DNA of 64,000 bases from contig OX421966.1 in assembly GCA_949128115.1 (NCBI GenBank), positions 50,961,416-51,025,415 of the forward strand, written 5' to 3'. Numbering within the stretch: position 1 is the first letter of the stretch; each line of letters opens with the position of its first letter. The translations under genes were made by a program, and so were the position numbers. This stretch comes from Anaspis maculata (lineage: Eukaryota > Arthropoda > Insecta > Coleoptera > Scraptiidae). This document shows, one piece after another, positions 10,541-22,787 of the stretch. The notes below the pieces were generated by a model. It was not told the DNA's origin and did not search any database. It saw nothing but the letters and a program-made list of their open reading frames with translations.

Positions 10541-11667
10541 CTCTATTTTGGATATCAATTGTGCCAAACCAATTTTGTCCCCTTCCCCCAGTCTAAAATT
10601 GTATTTTCCACACAAAATGTAACTTGGCAACCAGATCTGAGAGAAGAGAGAAGGCAGGCGGTTCTTTTTTCATTTTGTACATAACGCCCCACTTGAGCCC
10701 AATGGTGAAAAAGTCGAACCTTCTTGGATCCCTGTGTCGCCCTGGGGACCCCACCAAAGGATTAATAAGGCCCAAAGCGTCCCAAAATTGCCTAAAATCT
10801 TCCGATTTTTTGTAATATGCATTCTCGGATCGATTGGGTGGTGATGATAATTAGACAGAAGTTGATGGCAGAATTAGTCAGCAGGGTGATGCTCACTGGG
10901 ATATAGAGACCCCCCAAGCCTTCCTTTCAGTAGTGTCTTGCTGTTTGTTCGGTTCTATAGTGGGCTTTCTCGCATTATTGCATCTTGTTTTGTCCTCTAG
11001 AGCCCTAGTAGGCCCCCATTGTGTCTTCACGTGTCATTTGAGTACCTAACTGGCACCATTGTGTAGATATTTTGGTAGCTGTCGGAACTGTACCTTACTA
11101 TTCCCCTTCGACTCCCCTAGTTTCGACCTCCACCACGACCACCATCCCCTGTGGGCATCACTAGGATGTAAGCATTCCATGGCGGCATTTCCTTCACCGC
11201 TTATAACCAGTCTTCGCTAAAATTTCAATTTCTATAACCAAGTGTAACCGGTCATGGAAAGTTACACGCTCAAAAAACGTTATTTTCAACTCATGACGCT
11301 TTTAGCAGCCATCTTATGGCGGGAATCATTAATTCAAATCACGAATTCGAATTCCTGGTAAACTACACTGAGACATGAGTCGGTGAGGTCTGGACTTGAG
11401 AACATACTGCTCAAAAAACTCATATTTTCTGGAGTAAAAGATATCACATGCTATATTTATATCCTGTTCTCACGAACCCTGTTCTGCATACAGAGCTGGC
11501 CAGTCTATATTTGGGAAAGCATTACAGAGGCCCATAAAATCTGCTGTACGGAAGTCGTAACCACTATCATTTCCGGGAGTTTCGTTGTAGCGACATTTTT
11601 CCATAAAATTTCATTCCTAGATTCACCAACGGGAATCATTCGTAAAAAAATTGAATATCATGAATTG
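10541..11667. other. Mostly unassigned; stray Foldback-type unit near 10985-11045
   Basis: The stretch around 10985-11045 (GAGCCCTAGTAGGCCCCCAT and following TGTGTCTTCACGTGTC) closely resembles the tandem units that fill the arms of the large element at 49.5-55.7 kb, so it may be a dispersed fragment of that family. The rest shows nothing I can assign. Confidence 0.35.
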
Positions 11668-11700
<33 letters not shown>

Positions 11701-11705
11701 TTCTC
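11668..11705. repeat. (TC)n microsatellite
   Basis: An uninterrupted TC run followed by TTTCTCTC-type imperfect units. Confidence 0.95.
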
Positions 11706-12002
11706 AGTGACTCGGCAGGTCGTTTCAATCAGACAGTGAAGGTAGTAGGTATGGTATGGGTAAAAATCCTAGAAATCTGAAAAAAGGGAGTGTTACTGAT
11801 TGTGCACTCACCCCTGTGCAGGGTATTAATCAAAATGTTGGAAAAAGAGGCAAAAAATCAATTGATTTCAAATGCTTGCTTGTTGAAATATCGATTTATT
11901 TTCTCATATACCTACTTGCAAAAATATCGCTTATTATAAAGTCCAAAGCCGTCTATGCAGGAGTTGAAGGCGAAATAGGAACTAATATAATTTCTACAAA
12001 CT

Positions 12003-12328
12003 GAGCTATAAACTTTTTGATGTATAGACAATACAAATAGAGAAGACCATATGTTATCACCACCGTCGTCACGGATATTGGGGCATCAAAAATCAGCCAA
12101 CCTTTTTTTGAATGATGGACTTGCCTGGTTCCTACGCAACCGCAAAAATCCGTGACAACATAATATGGCTTTTCTATTTGTATTGTCTATACACATCACA
12201 TGATTGTACCACCTATCCTGTAGTTTAGAAATTATGCTTAGCTACAAAAAAGTAAAAGCCCTCAAGAGGTACTTTTTTGGAAGCGCATAATTTCAAAGCT
12301 ACAAGTCGTACATCAAAATTTATCGCTC
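12003..12328. mobile_element. Small foldback/MITE, 326 bp
   Basis: The outer arms GAGCTATAAACTTTTTGATG and (reversed) GAGCGATAAATTTTGATG enclose two internal hairpins: a 45-bp pair at 12021-12068 / 12146-12192, and a pair around 12230-12305. ACT lies on both sides and may be a 3-bp duplication, but it is too short to prove. Non-coding. Confidence 0.6.
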
Positions 12329-13642
12329 ACTTTGTAGTGAATTTAATGGTCTCTGTGTCGCTTCCTGCATTTTGCTCTAAAGCTGATACTTATTTAAGTA
12401 CCTAGTAAATGTATAGTATAATAATTGCTATTCAGTACAGATTTGTAAGATTTTTTGGCTCGTTTTGTAAAATTTTGGCTAATTTTTTTTAAGATCTCTA
12501 AAATTTCTCAGTTTAGTGTAACTGTCGACTTCTCGACTGGCCTTAATAATGCTGACTGAGGTACGAGCAGTTCGAATCACACAGCTCAATGACACGCAAT
12601 GTTTATATCAACGGCAGTCAAGCTAGTTATTCAGCCCATCACCTCTACCTACCCAAAAGCAATAAATAAAAATAGTGCATGCAATGACCCTTTCCCGATA
12701 TATTTTTAAATCATCAACACCTCTAAACACATGTTTTTCAAAACACATCGTACATCGCAAGCGATTTGTTTTTTCCCCGACGCATATCATTATGACAATA
12801 TACCCACTCGCGCTTTTTTTGGGGCGAACCCTCCTCTCGCACATTCCTTTTTTTCTTCTCGTCCTGATGATTCAGTCTCCCGGCTTTTGGCCCATCATTA
12901 TTCTCATTTCAATATTCTCTTGAAAAGTCGAAATATCGGAAGTTTAAAAGGCATCATACTCATCACGAAACCGCAAAACACATCGTCTGCATCTCATTAT
13001 ACCCTATACACGATGCCACAGTAGTTGGATGGCATACGTCCGCGCGCGGTATTATTCCGAAGAAAAACGCTGATTGATGATTATGTCTTCGGGGAGAATG
13101 GGAGAATAAATTTTGATATGATACTTTTTTGATGCTCACTCACTTATTAACGTAAAAGCGGTAGCGGCATTTATGAGCTATTTATGTTAATTGATTCTCT
13201 CTCGCCGGGTTCGGCTTAATTAGGCTTATTTCGCGTGTCCAAGTGGACACTTCAAAAGCCTCAAACTGACGATAATGAGAGGGAACTATTCTCAAAGAGC
13301 GAGAAAACTGCTTTTTTGATGCCCGTATTTTGTGCTCGAGTAACTATGTATTGTGCCGAAGGCAAAATTTACAGGGCCGGATTTGAATATTCACATTGGT
13401 AGATAGTGATGATAGTATTATGTACCTACTGTAGATATCTCCAGTATAGGTAGGTACTTATTTAGTGAAGAGTGAAAAGAACAGTGTAATATCTAATGGG
13501 ATTTTTTGGAATATTTGAGTTTGACCGAATAGCTGGAAAAACCATCTCAAAAATAAAGACCTTCCAAAGACCAAAAAATTGAATCTCGCAAAAACTCTGC
13601 TCGACAACCAGAAGTCTGAATTCTTAACAAATCTCTCAATAT
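12329..13642. other. No feature recognised
   Basis: Apparently single-copy AT-rich sequence. Overlapping short ORFs at 12623-13024 occur on both strands and show no family features. Confidence 0.4.
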
Positions 13643-14296
13643 TGTTACGAATCTGCCTCGTAGTTGAATAAGTGAGAGATGAACGTTTAAACCCGCATTA
13701 TTTATTACTGCGTACTGACAAAGACACGTCAGTTGAATTATCTTACTTGGATATCGCTTTGTTCAACTTCTCCGATGTGTTCACTTCCGCTGCGAATTTA
13801 AATCTGCTCGTCCTAAGCAGTACTACATCTCACATACTCGCATGTTGTATCCGAGAACATTGCAGGTGTCTTCTGGTATATATCAGCATTGGCAGCCAGT
13901 TTATTCGCGCGGGATCTAGAAGTAGTCCATCGAAATGGCCCATATTCTGGCAAGTTCTCGAAGCCTAGCTGCTCCGCCAATTGTGCCGAAGCGTCTTACA
14001 CGCACAGTACAAGTCGGGGAAGTTTTGGGGTGACACAACCGGTTTTCATGCAGAGGTACACACTACACATGCAGGGTCACAACGTACCGATAGAGTGAAA
14101 ATCTATTTTCAAAACCAAAAATCAATAATGGCGACTAGCAGGGAACTCCTTAAAACGTTTGGTCCAAACACAATACCTGGTGAGGAAACGCACCAAAAAT
14201 TGTTGAAGATCAATTGGAGAATATTGTGGTTTCAGTAGGACAGAGCTGACTTCCTATACCTATAGTAAAACAATGAATTCATTGAAAATGAAAACA
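13643..14296 (-). mobile_element. Degraded LTR, probably Gypsy-type
   Basis: It begins TGTTACGA and carries CCGCATTATTTATTACTGCG, resembling the U5 end of the Gypsy LTRs at 56362 and 61795. On the minus strand it has an AATAAA at about 13704 and a TATATA-like box at about 13878, the order expected of an LTR. A possible right end ...AACA followed by ATAT would match ATAT before the left end, but that sequence is low in complexity. No internal retroelement sequence adjoins it. Confidence 0.4.
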
Positions 14297-15588
14297 ATAT
14301 CTCCAGACCGTTTATTTCAAGAAACAGCTATGATCCTTTATAAGATAATCATATAATCTATCTAATAATCTTATCTAATCTGTACTAATAAGATAATCCC
14401 AATAATTTTGTGTGTTTAACCCTCAAAAGCATCATGCAGAACGCAGTTTGACGCGCGGAGGTCAGCCGGAGGGTGCGTGTTGGCTACTTCGACGATATTT
14501 TGTTTCATATGAATAATTTTAAAAGTTTAAAATAACTTTTCCGTCCAGACTTAGAATATTTGTTTTATTTCAAAACTTTTGTTACTGTTTATTTTAAGAC
14601 ACCTTTCAGATAAAACTCGATCAGCAAAAAAAAAGAGCCCGATAATAAATCATTCGGAAAATATAGAAGATTGGTACGATATTCGCTGGGGACTCCGAAT
14701 GAAGAAATCGTGAATTTTGTTAAATAATAATTTGTATACCTTTGAAATACGGTGTTTTCGAGATGTAATAATTGGTAGGGAGGGAGAGAGGGATGTGAAG
14801 ATGGAATTAATTATCTCAAGAACAATTTTACCAAATTGTTGATAATTTGCTTTGCATGTCAGTCAAAAAGATTATAATTATATCCCTTTAGCCAAGTTTA
14901 TGTACCACAATCGACATTAGCGATCTCTAGTTAGTGAAAAAAGGAATGTGCCAGTTGTGTCACCCCAAAACGTTCTTAGCAAAACCCCGAAAATAAGCCT
15001 TTTTCAAATAATCTTATTGTGAAAATCTGCAAGAGGCAGATTGGGGCTTCATTTGAAGCTCTATCATCTGAGTCAAAAAGTTGACACGCACATACAGGCA
15101 CACACAGATAGACTTTCATCTGGAAATGATCTAATTTGTTTAAGTCCGTCTTCATATCGATTTTTTCTACCTGTTGTTGTTGATTGTTAGTTTGTAAGGC
15201 GGAAAAGTAAAATGATACCAAATACGGCCAAACTTGAGAAACAATCGATTTTCTTGTGAAATGAAATAAAATGGCGTCTTAGCCAAAATGAGTTTTCAGT
15301 TGTGGAATTATTCTCAGTGAATCAGAAAACAAAAGAAATGATACCCCACAATCCAAAATGCTGGTGCACGGGCCAATTTCCCCAAAAAATCCCCAAAGCT
15401 TCCAGTTTGGCTTCTTTAATTATAATTTCCATTATTTTTTCCATCACAAACATAATTCAGTAATGCCAAAGAATTGAGAAACAATGGAAAATACTCCAGT
15501 ATTTTGACTTGAGCATAGAGTATTTTCGAGCCTGCTGATGTTTCAATCTTTTTTTAGGGCTCTTCATGTTCAGGAGGTTTACGAGTAT
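14297..15588. other. No feature recognised
   Basis: AT-rich sequence with AAGATAATC-type short repeats at 14337-14400; otherwise nothing supportable. Confidence 0.4.
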
Positions 15589-15699
15589 AGGCGATAGAAA
15601 ATAAGGACTACGCACCCTGGTGTGAGATCTGTGAACCAACATAAACCCGCCTGGCGCCGGACCGCACGGTGGTCACGATGGCTGTGGCGCGAAATTGAT
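15589..15699. mobile_element. SINE-like repeat, copy 2
   Basis: It matches the 3968-4083 insertion along its whole length in the same orientation, from AGGCGATAGAAAATAAGGA to GGCGCGAAATTGAT, with about 10% differences mainly in the central GC-rich part. No clear target duplication is seen, so this copy is probably older. Confidence 0.75.
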
Positions 15700-16196
15700 G
15701 CTTATTTGACATAAGTACGTCAAAAGTTGAAAAAAGTTCTGAAGTTTTTCCATACTCCGGAACACCGCTTTCCAGTAATTTCCTGAGATGACTACACAGC
15801 CACAGTAAAGAAATTGTCACTGGCACTCGGAAATGTAATCAAGAGGATTTTGAAATGGAAGCGAGTGCTAGTGATCCGCCCCAAAATTCGAAATTGTGTT
15901 GATAAATAGATAAATAAATTGACCACAAGACAAGAGCTAATAGTTTCAGCGATAGAATTTTTGGACTACATATCTCGAAAGCTTTGTTTTCAAGAAACTC
16001 ACCGAGTGTGAAATGGTCCCTTTATTATCTGATATAAACCCGAAAGCGAAGCTGATAACAAAGTGACCATCTGCACGAGTTGAATTACTTTATGAAAACA
16101 AAGCTTGAGAAACAGTTCGAACATGTTTATAAAACCCTATCAGCTCGAGTGATATTTGTGGAGAATATTCCACAAAATGTCAAATTTATTGAAATA

Positions 16197-17327
16197 CAGG
16201 GTGATTCATGACTACACCGACAAAGATCAAGAGTAGATCCAGTTTTTTGAGGTGGATCAGCAACTGGCTTTGAAATTTTTCTAAGCTCCCGTTTTAAAGT
16301 TACAGGGTGATTCATGTATTTTGGTCGAAACTTTAATGAACGCATCTTTGGAACGGATGGGTGGAATCGAATGAAATTTGGTGAGTATGTTCTAGCAACG
16401 ACTCTTGATACATTGCATCATCGACCAATCCAAAAACTCCAGGGTCGGATTGAAAAATTGGATCCCTAACTTTTTGTGGAAAAAATCACCCTGTATAATG
16501 TTTTTTACAAAAGTCATAGCCATATTCTGAAACAACATAAAAAATGCTAAACTTTTCGCAAATAAAATTGTATGGCGCAATTGAACTGTCTTAGGAAAAA
16601 AATGATGACTGAGTTAATTTTAGGGTTTTGTATCATTATTTCCAAAAAAGTCCAAAATTATCTATTCTGATAAGAAATTCCAACTGTTTCATCGCATAAT
16701 CCAATTTATCCATTGATCTGAGCTGAAGTACGGGGACGTAGAAATAAATGTTTTCAAAATTTAACCGAACTTTTTTTTTCACTAAAAAAATGAAGAAAAT
16801 GATAACACTTTTTTGAGGAAACGGCTGAAATTCAAAGGCATAGTGGATCATTCACAGTTATTTGAAAATATTAATTTACAAGAAAATCTTACCACTAAAA
16901 ATGTTGAAAAAATATTAAAGATCTTCAAATTTTTCTGACAGTTCAATTGCGCTATATAATTTTATTGGCGGAATTTGCAGCATTTTTCATTTAGTTCCTG
17001 AATATGGCCACGACTTCTGCAAAAAAAAATATACAGGGAGATTTTTCCCACAAAAATTCCGGGGACACAATTTCTCAATCTGGCCTTGAAGTTTTTGGAT
17101 TGGTCGATGATGCAAGGGTCGTTGCTAGAACATACCCACCAAATTCCATTCGATTCCACCCATCCGTTCCAAAGATACGGTTCATGAAAATTTCGACCAA
17201 AATACATAAATCACCCGGTAACTTTGAAACGGAAGAGTTTAGAAAAATTCTGAAGCCAGTTACTGATTCATCTTAGGAAACTGGATCTACTCCTTGAGCT
17301 ATGTCGGTTTAGTCATGAATCACACTG
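16197..17327. mobile_element. Foldback element, CAGGGTGATTCATGACTA tips, TA target
   Basis: The tips CAGGGTGATTCATGACTA (left) and CAGTGTGATTCATGACTA (right, reversed) are flanked by TA (16195-16196, 17328-17329). Arms of about 395 bp (to about 16592 and from about 16935) face each other around about 340 bp. The tip motif is repeated inside the left arm at 16301, and CACCCTGTA occurs at 16487, so the arms contain subterminal repeats. Apparent ORFs mirror one another in the two arms and are not genes. Confidence 0.8.
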
Positions 17328-17425
17328 TATAAAAACGTTCCAAACCCAAATCCACCTGAAATCCAGAAAGAAATTGCAAAAGGAAGGCGCAGTTTTACAC
17401 ACGAAGCGTGTATAATCAATAGTAA

Positions 17426-17626
17426 TATAACAAGTGCTTAGTGTTTTTTCAATAGTAATACGGGGTGTTCATAAGAAACTGTGAATACTGTGATCGCGGC
17501 AGGCATGGGTCAGGCCAAAAAACGCAGCAACAGGCGCAATTGTAGTGATCGAAAGCGGATTCCAAAAGCGATGCGATCACAGACATTTATAAACACCTGG
17601 TATAACAAGTGCTTAGTGTTTTTTCA
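17426..17626. mobile_element. Palindromic insertion flanked by 26-bp direct repeats
   Basis: TATAACAAGTGCTTAGTGTT and the six bases after it occur identically at 17426-17451 and 17601-17626. Between them, 17461-17497 and 17570-17600 form inverted ends (GGTGTTCATAA and TTATAAACACC). A 26-bp duplication is much longer than for known TA or hAT targets, so a local tandem duplication is an alternative. Confidence 0.55.
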
Positions 17627-17645
17627 GTTAAATCGTTTTAACCCG

Positions 17646-17771
17646 AAAACAACTGTCAATCACGAGGGAAAAGTAGACCCGATATTATCTGACTAAAATC
17701 CCGAGACAAAGTCGAGGGATTTTGTCCAAGATAATATCGGGTCTACTTTTTGAGTGATTGATAGTTTGTTT
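17646..17771. mobile_element. 126-bp palindromic MITE core
   Basis: Arms 17646-17690 and 17729-17771 pair, and the loop itself holds an inner stem (AAAATCCC / GGGATTTT). Weaker pairing extends outward to about 17600 and 17820, overlapping the neighbouring direct repeat. Confidence 0.65.
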
Positions 17772-17820
17772 GAGGAATTTAAAACATTTAACTCGAATAA
17801 AACACAAAGCACGAGTTGAA

Positions 17821-18625
17821 TTTAGTGGATTATCGCACAAATAGACTACTAGTAGAAATAGTAGGTGCAATCTATCATTGTATAGTAGAACTGTCGATTT
17901 CAAAGCATGCCTTGTTGAAAAAAAAATCAATTTCAAGAGAATGTTTGTTTTTTCTTTTTTCTGATAAATAAATACATGTGAAGCTCACTACTCAATCAAG
18001 CTAATTCTGCTTGACTAAATAATAATTATCTTGTCATGAGTGGTAGTTCACAACACAGTAGTTTCACATGGGCGGTAGACTGGTAGAGCTAAAAACTAAA
18101 TGTCACTAACAGCTGTTGACAGCGCATGAAAGGAGACTGAAGAGTGCACAGTCGCGTATTAAGGAAGGGGCCTTGTTGCCGGAAACAATACTGAAACGAA
18201 GTCTAATAGGTTGTAAAATTGTATTTTAGTGAGTGGAAGACCCTTTAAACCCGCCAGTACTAAAATTTCAATCCAAACAAGTATAAATACAGCCGTTTCA
18301 ATTACATATTATTTGTGGGTCCAAAAATATTTCAATCCGGGGCTATTACCTAGTGTGCATTAATCACCTCCTAGTGTGCATTAATCTATAGCTTAAACCG
18401 AGTCACGTGGGTCTCGATCGGTTGTTCTGATTGGTTGAATCGGGTATGTGGGCGATAATCGCTATAAAACTGATTTGATTGAATGAACTTGAAGGTTTCA
18501 CGCGCATTATTTGGTCAGAAGTATGTTGTGTGGAATAGTCAGGTTAAATTTTTGGAACTTGAAATCGCAAGTTTGAAAAAAGCGCCCCCACACGGGGCTA
18601 GCGAAAAGCTCATCGGGTCAAATGG
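17821..18625. other. No feature recognised
   Basis: A small direct repeat (CCTAGTGTGCATTAATC at about 18351 and 18370) is the only structure noted. Confidence 0.4.
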
Positions 18626-20389
18626 CTTGGAATAGGGTGTTCTCACAATGTTTTATTAAATGAAAAATATTAAGTACTTGGGGTCTGTGGTCTGTATTCC
18701 ACTAGTAAATTTAGTTCTGCCAAAAAATTTCTCGCAATGATCTAAAAGGGGGATAGAAATTTGCACGAAATTTTCCCCGGCAAAAACAGAATGTGACGTC
18801 ATCATTTGCAACCCGGCGGCCGGTTGAATGTCAGCTCACGTTGCCATTAAACTTCTGCATAAACAGATCTCGAAGAAATGAGTGGTATTTTGTGCCTAGG
18901 TGTGCAAACACCTCGAAAAGTGCCCCATAGTCCGGTGGATAAGCGCCTAAACTATGCATTTTGTGATAAAGCAAAGGGCTTCTGGATTTACATTCTTGAG
19001 GCTTAACTTGACAATTCCAGAAATGGCGCCAACGAGTTTGATGTGGCAGGTGACCTCAGGAGCCATCCAGAGCTGTAAAAGAACCAAAATCTTCCATGTT
19101 CCTCGAAGGCACCTAAATACATTATACTCCGATGCGCTGATACCCTATGGAGATGGAATTGACAAAATATGTCGATGCTAATCACGTAAGGGGGCTGAGG
19201 AGAAGGCATTTTTGTCTTTGAAGGCGATTCATGGTTCTCATCAATCCTGAATGAATATGAAGAAGTTTGGTATCATTTTCGACTAAAATCGACGTTCCGA
19301 GTTCGAATAAAATGTTCAAATTACGTTAGAAACATGATTGAACAAGTTTATGTGAAAAAACACGCTCTTTTGATATTCAACTTTAATCCCATGGTTTTCA
19401 CTCCTCACCACAGGCATTCCATTTATTCTTGCATATTCAGTTACTTTCAACCTTTCTTCGATTGAAAAAAATGCATTAGATATGCTTCTCATCTTTGCAA
19501 GCGCATAGAAGTGTCTGGTCGCGAGGGCGGTTTTGCGTCAACACGGCACCTCATAACTGACGCATGCTTCATTTAAAACGTGTTGCGTCATAAATAAAGG
19601 CTCTGTTGTACGGTTTTCAACTTTGTCTTGCAGAGGAAGAATTGTTCCTCTTTGTAAAAGCAACAAACATGATATCGGAGCTGTATCGCATGCACAATAT
19701 GATTTTTCGTGTGAGGGTGCGTCAATGACAGCGTTCAAAGTTGACATAAATTAACTTTCGGAACAAATCCTTCTAATCATCTTGTAAAAACATAAGACAT
19801 ATCCAGTGTGTGTTTTCCATCATTAAGAGACCTGAGACTGATACAATATACAACAATTTCGATTCCACATGTCTTCGAAAAGTAATAAACCTGCAGTAAA
19901 AAGTTAGATATTTTCCCTGATTTTTTCCCGAATCGAAATACCGAGTAATTCGATCCAAGGATACATCGATCCTGCATTTTGAGTTTAGGGCAACGAATTT
20001 TCTCACGTGCGAACCTTATACCAATAGGCATGATTTGACCCGCAGCACTTGAAATTTCGTCAATAAGGAGGCAAATGGGGACCCTTCAAACTTTGAAGAT
20101 GCAAGCAAGAACTTTCACAAAACGACCATTGAGTATCGTCATAAAGAAAGCTTATGAGTCTATTAGAAATGTTGGTAGCAATTGTCGTCGTGTTTGTTCC
20201 ATTCTCCAAACTTGAAAAAAAATCTTATGTTGAGGTTGAGAATCCTGTTTTTTTTTGACAAGGAAACGATAAATTCATGATGTTCTATTGAGTAACCAAC
20301 CATATCACATTCCGTGAGTCTAATTTCCTGGTAGAAAAGTGCCCATCGGCACATTTTGGAATACATAGGTGCACCATGGCATTGTTTAC

Positions 20390-20660
20390 CATGGGGATGT
20401 GCCCAATGTTCCCATGTGCACCATGAGGATGTGCTCAACGTTCCCATGTGCATCATTCAGATGTGCTCAACGTTCCCATGTGCATGATTCAGATGTGCTC
20501 AACGTTCCTATGTGCATCATGAGGATGTGCTCAAATACAGGAGGATCTGCTCAACGTGCTTATGTGCATCAACCATATAGTCAGATCACCATGAATACAT
20601 TGAGCACATCCGCCCTCTCCATGGTGCACATGGATACGTTGAGCACATCCTCATAGTGCA
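20390..20660. repeat. 32-bp minisatellite with inverted end
   Basis: TTCCCATGTGCA-centred units repeat every 32 bp (about 20411, 20443, 20475, 20507), each with GATGTGCTCAACG. At 20590-20660 the same unit appears in reverse (CGTTGAGCACATCC), so the block can fold on itself. Frames through it give repetitive CSTFPCAS-like peptides that I take as spurious. Confidence 0.85.
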
Positions 20661-20729
20661 CACACGAGTCATCATCACATCCACATCAAATAGCACCCCC
20701 AAGGTATTAAGTATTTGTAATAGCCTACC

Positions 20730-20800
20730 TGGAGGCTGTGAACAATCTGTAACACTCTGTAACCTAAAGACTGTGGACAATCTGTAACACCCTGTACATG
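20730..20800. repeat. Short tandem duplication ending in CACCCTGTA
   Basis: CTGTGAACAATCTGTAACAC and CTGTGGACAATCTGTAACAC lie about 36 bp apart. The second continues into CACCCTGTA at 20788. Another CACCCTGTA lies at 20942. Confidence 0.7.
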
Positions 20801-21968
20801 ACAAGAGGCAGAAAATTATAGATAGGTAACTAATATTTTGGAATCTTCATGAAAATTGACAATGTAAAGTTTTTTTTGAGATCATTGCAAAGAGAAAGGC
20901 CCCAAAAAAAGGGTTGTAACTCGGGTTGTAATGTCGCGGAACACCCTGTATATTATGGAATTAATGATTTCTGATGAACAAGAACAGAAATCAAAACAAA
21001 AGTCTCACGAAATGTACAAGATGTTCACTGGCTCTATCAAACTAGAAGAACAATCAATTCTTCCTCAAGAACAGGCCATCAACATGCTTGATTTTTATAC
21101 CAACTCCACAAGCAACACAAATAGGACTGCTTTCAACAAGAAAGGCCGCAACACGATACAAATTAATGTTTTTGTGATCGTTTTCGAATCTCAAGGACGT
21201 AAATCCAGAAGCCCTTTGCTTTATCACAAAATGCATAGTTTAGGCATTTTTTGGCGCTAATCCACCGGACTACCATCAAAATTGTTCCTGAATGTTCCCG
21301 AGAGTTGATCAGTTTCAAAAATACAAAGTTCACACCCCATCAGCGTGATTTTCCTTAATCAAACACTTATCGTGTTGCGAGGGTCACTGGCTGGCTTCAG
21401 GATAAATCACTACGTAGAGGATACTTTGGTTGGACGTCCACCATGTGCGCTCAACAAGTCCCAGGAGTGGAGGTTCCTTGTCAGTTTTATCACAAGTACA
21501 AGTATAATTACTGGGCAAGTAGCTACCTACATTATCCAATTACGCTGCAGCTTTCACGCCCTTAAATTCGGCCAAGTTGAAATAGTCGTAGTTTTTGATA
21601 ATTTCAGTGGAGCATTTCATTTGGTTCAAGCTTAGTGAAGCCATCTGAAGACATTTGTAATGGAAACAAACAAAATGCATTGCACAAACACACAAAAAGT
21701 TGACCACGTGAGCATGACATCATATGTCAGTCATAAGTTGAATGCAGTGATGACGTCATGATCACCGCAACTTGACTGAAACTGCGTTTTGAAAGTAATT
21801 GGAAAATTCGAATTTCAGGTGATATGATTTTATTTCTCTAATATTCGACCAATTAGTATTTTGTATGCACTAATAACTTATTCACGCTCCCACATAAATG
21901 TATTACCTTGTACATAATTATGTGTGCTTTTGGGGGATCCTTGAAGTGAAAACACCCTATTGTCCAAG

Positions 21969-22083
21969 GACCGATCGTGCCAAGCCAAGTGACTTTTTTA
22001 TACCAAATAGCGGTATTTTGTCGATTGTTTTTCTCATGTGCCGCTAATAGCAGTCGTAGCCTAGGATGACCCTAGCTAAAAAC
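21969..22083. other. Flank of solo LTR
   Basis: No feature; it leads into the GTAT target duplication at 22084-22087. Confidence 0.4.
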
Positions 22084-22087
22084 GTAT

Positions 22088-22783
22088 TGTTACGTATTTC
22101 GCGTACGGGTTCGAATATAATTAAGACGATCGTTTTAAAACGCACACTGTTTATCACTGCGTACTACAATAATACACGCCAACAATTATCTGCTTGGGAA
22201 TATATCGCAGGTACTTCGCTTTTATCCGCTCGCTACCACTTCGCATTCCAATTCAATACTGACTGTCGCATTGAGGACGGTGCTTTTATATGCCTCCGAT
22301 TAGCGTTCCCGAACTTTTCATCATCGTCCAGCAATTTCCATAGTGGCCCGGCATATGCGGTTTCTAGACGACTCCTGAATAATCACACACACACCTTTCG
22401 CGTGCTTTCCGTGTGTTCTGGAATTTGCACCTCCGCCAAAATGAACAGATGTGTCTTGATCGAGCGTTGAAGGTTCCCAATGCCAAGCCATCGCGTATAC
22501 ATTACTTCTGAAAACGTCCAGAGCACCTAAGGTGCGTTCAGTCAGCTTATTTAGCCGCAAGTTTTAATTTTAGTCGCAAGCGTAGCGACGCCCATTGGCT
22601 CTTATGAACCAGCCTCCTCGGAACAGCCAATGAGCGATGCAGCGCTTACGGCTAAAATTAAAATTGCGGCTAAATAAGCTGACTGAACGCACCTCCACTT
22701 GTATCTACACTGCTACATGATGGATGGAAGAATCCAGAAAGATCGCGTGTTTACCCGGATGCACGAGATTGCCGCTCGTAACA
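22088..22783 (-). mobile_element. Solo LTR of a Gypsy element, interrupted by a MITE
   Basis: It starts TGTTACG and ends CGCTCGTAACA like the LTRs at 56362-56871 and 61795-62305, with clear but diverged similarity along both halves. GTAT lies on both sides (22084-22087, 22784-22787), a 4-bp duplication like the TTAT of the complete element. Subtracting the 163-bp MITE leaves about 533 bp, close to the 510-511 bp of the complete LTRs. It probably arose by recombination between two LTRs. Confidence 0.85.
22531..22693. mobile_element. MITE inside the solo LTR, 163 bp
   Basis: Inverted ends GGTGCGTTCAGTCAGCTTAT run on for about 35 bp and are nearly perfect. The intact LTRs at 56362 and 61795 lack this block, which confirms insertion. 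The target duplication is not clear, so no superfamily is given. Confidence 0.85.
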
Positions 22784-22787
22784 GTAT

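Larger units (their letters stand above)
18626..21968. mobile_element. Degraded DNA transposon with inverted arms (uncertain)
   Basis: Two inverted pairs are nested. The outer pair is CTTGGAATAGGGTGTTCTCAC-like sequence at 18626-18646 against 21945-21968. The inner pair is 18931-19001 against 21190-21269, which shares CCGGTGGAT...AAACTATGCATTTTGTGATA. A 42-codon reading frame starting at 18879 runs into the inner arm; its mirror copy lies on the other strand near 21236. Spacing and order are symmetric, as expected for a 3.3-kb element with long inverted ends, but most of the interior has decayed. I cannot assign a superfamily. Confidence 0.35.

Noticed and set aside
13672..13968. 98-codon ORF starting MRDERLNPHY
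   Set aside because: It overlaps an LTR-like sequence with TATA and AATAAA signals and has no protein family features.
20369..20656. 95-codon Cys/Met-rich ORF as a secreted peptide
   Set aside because: It is a direct translation of the 32-bp minisatellite, with no signal peptide.
22530..22694. Assigning the MITE in the solo LTR to a superfamily by target duplication
   Set aside because: The flanks can be read as several different short duplications, and the intact LTR is too diverged here to decide.
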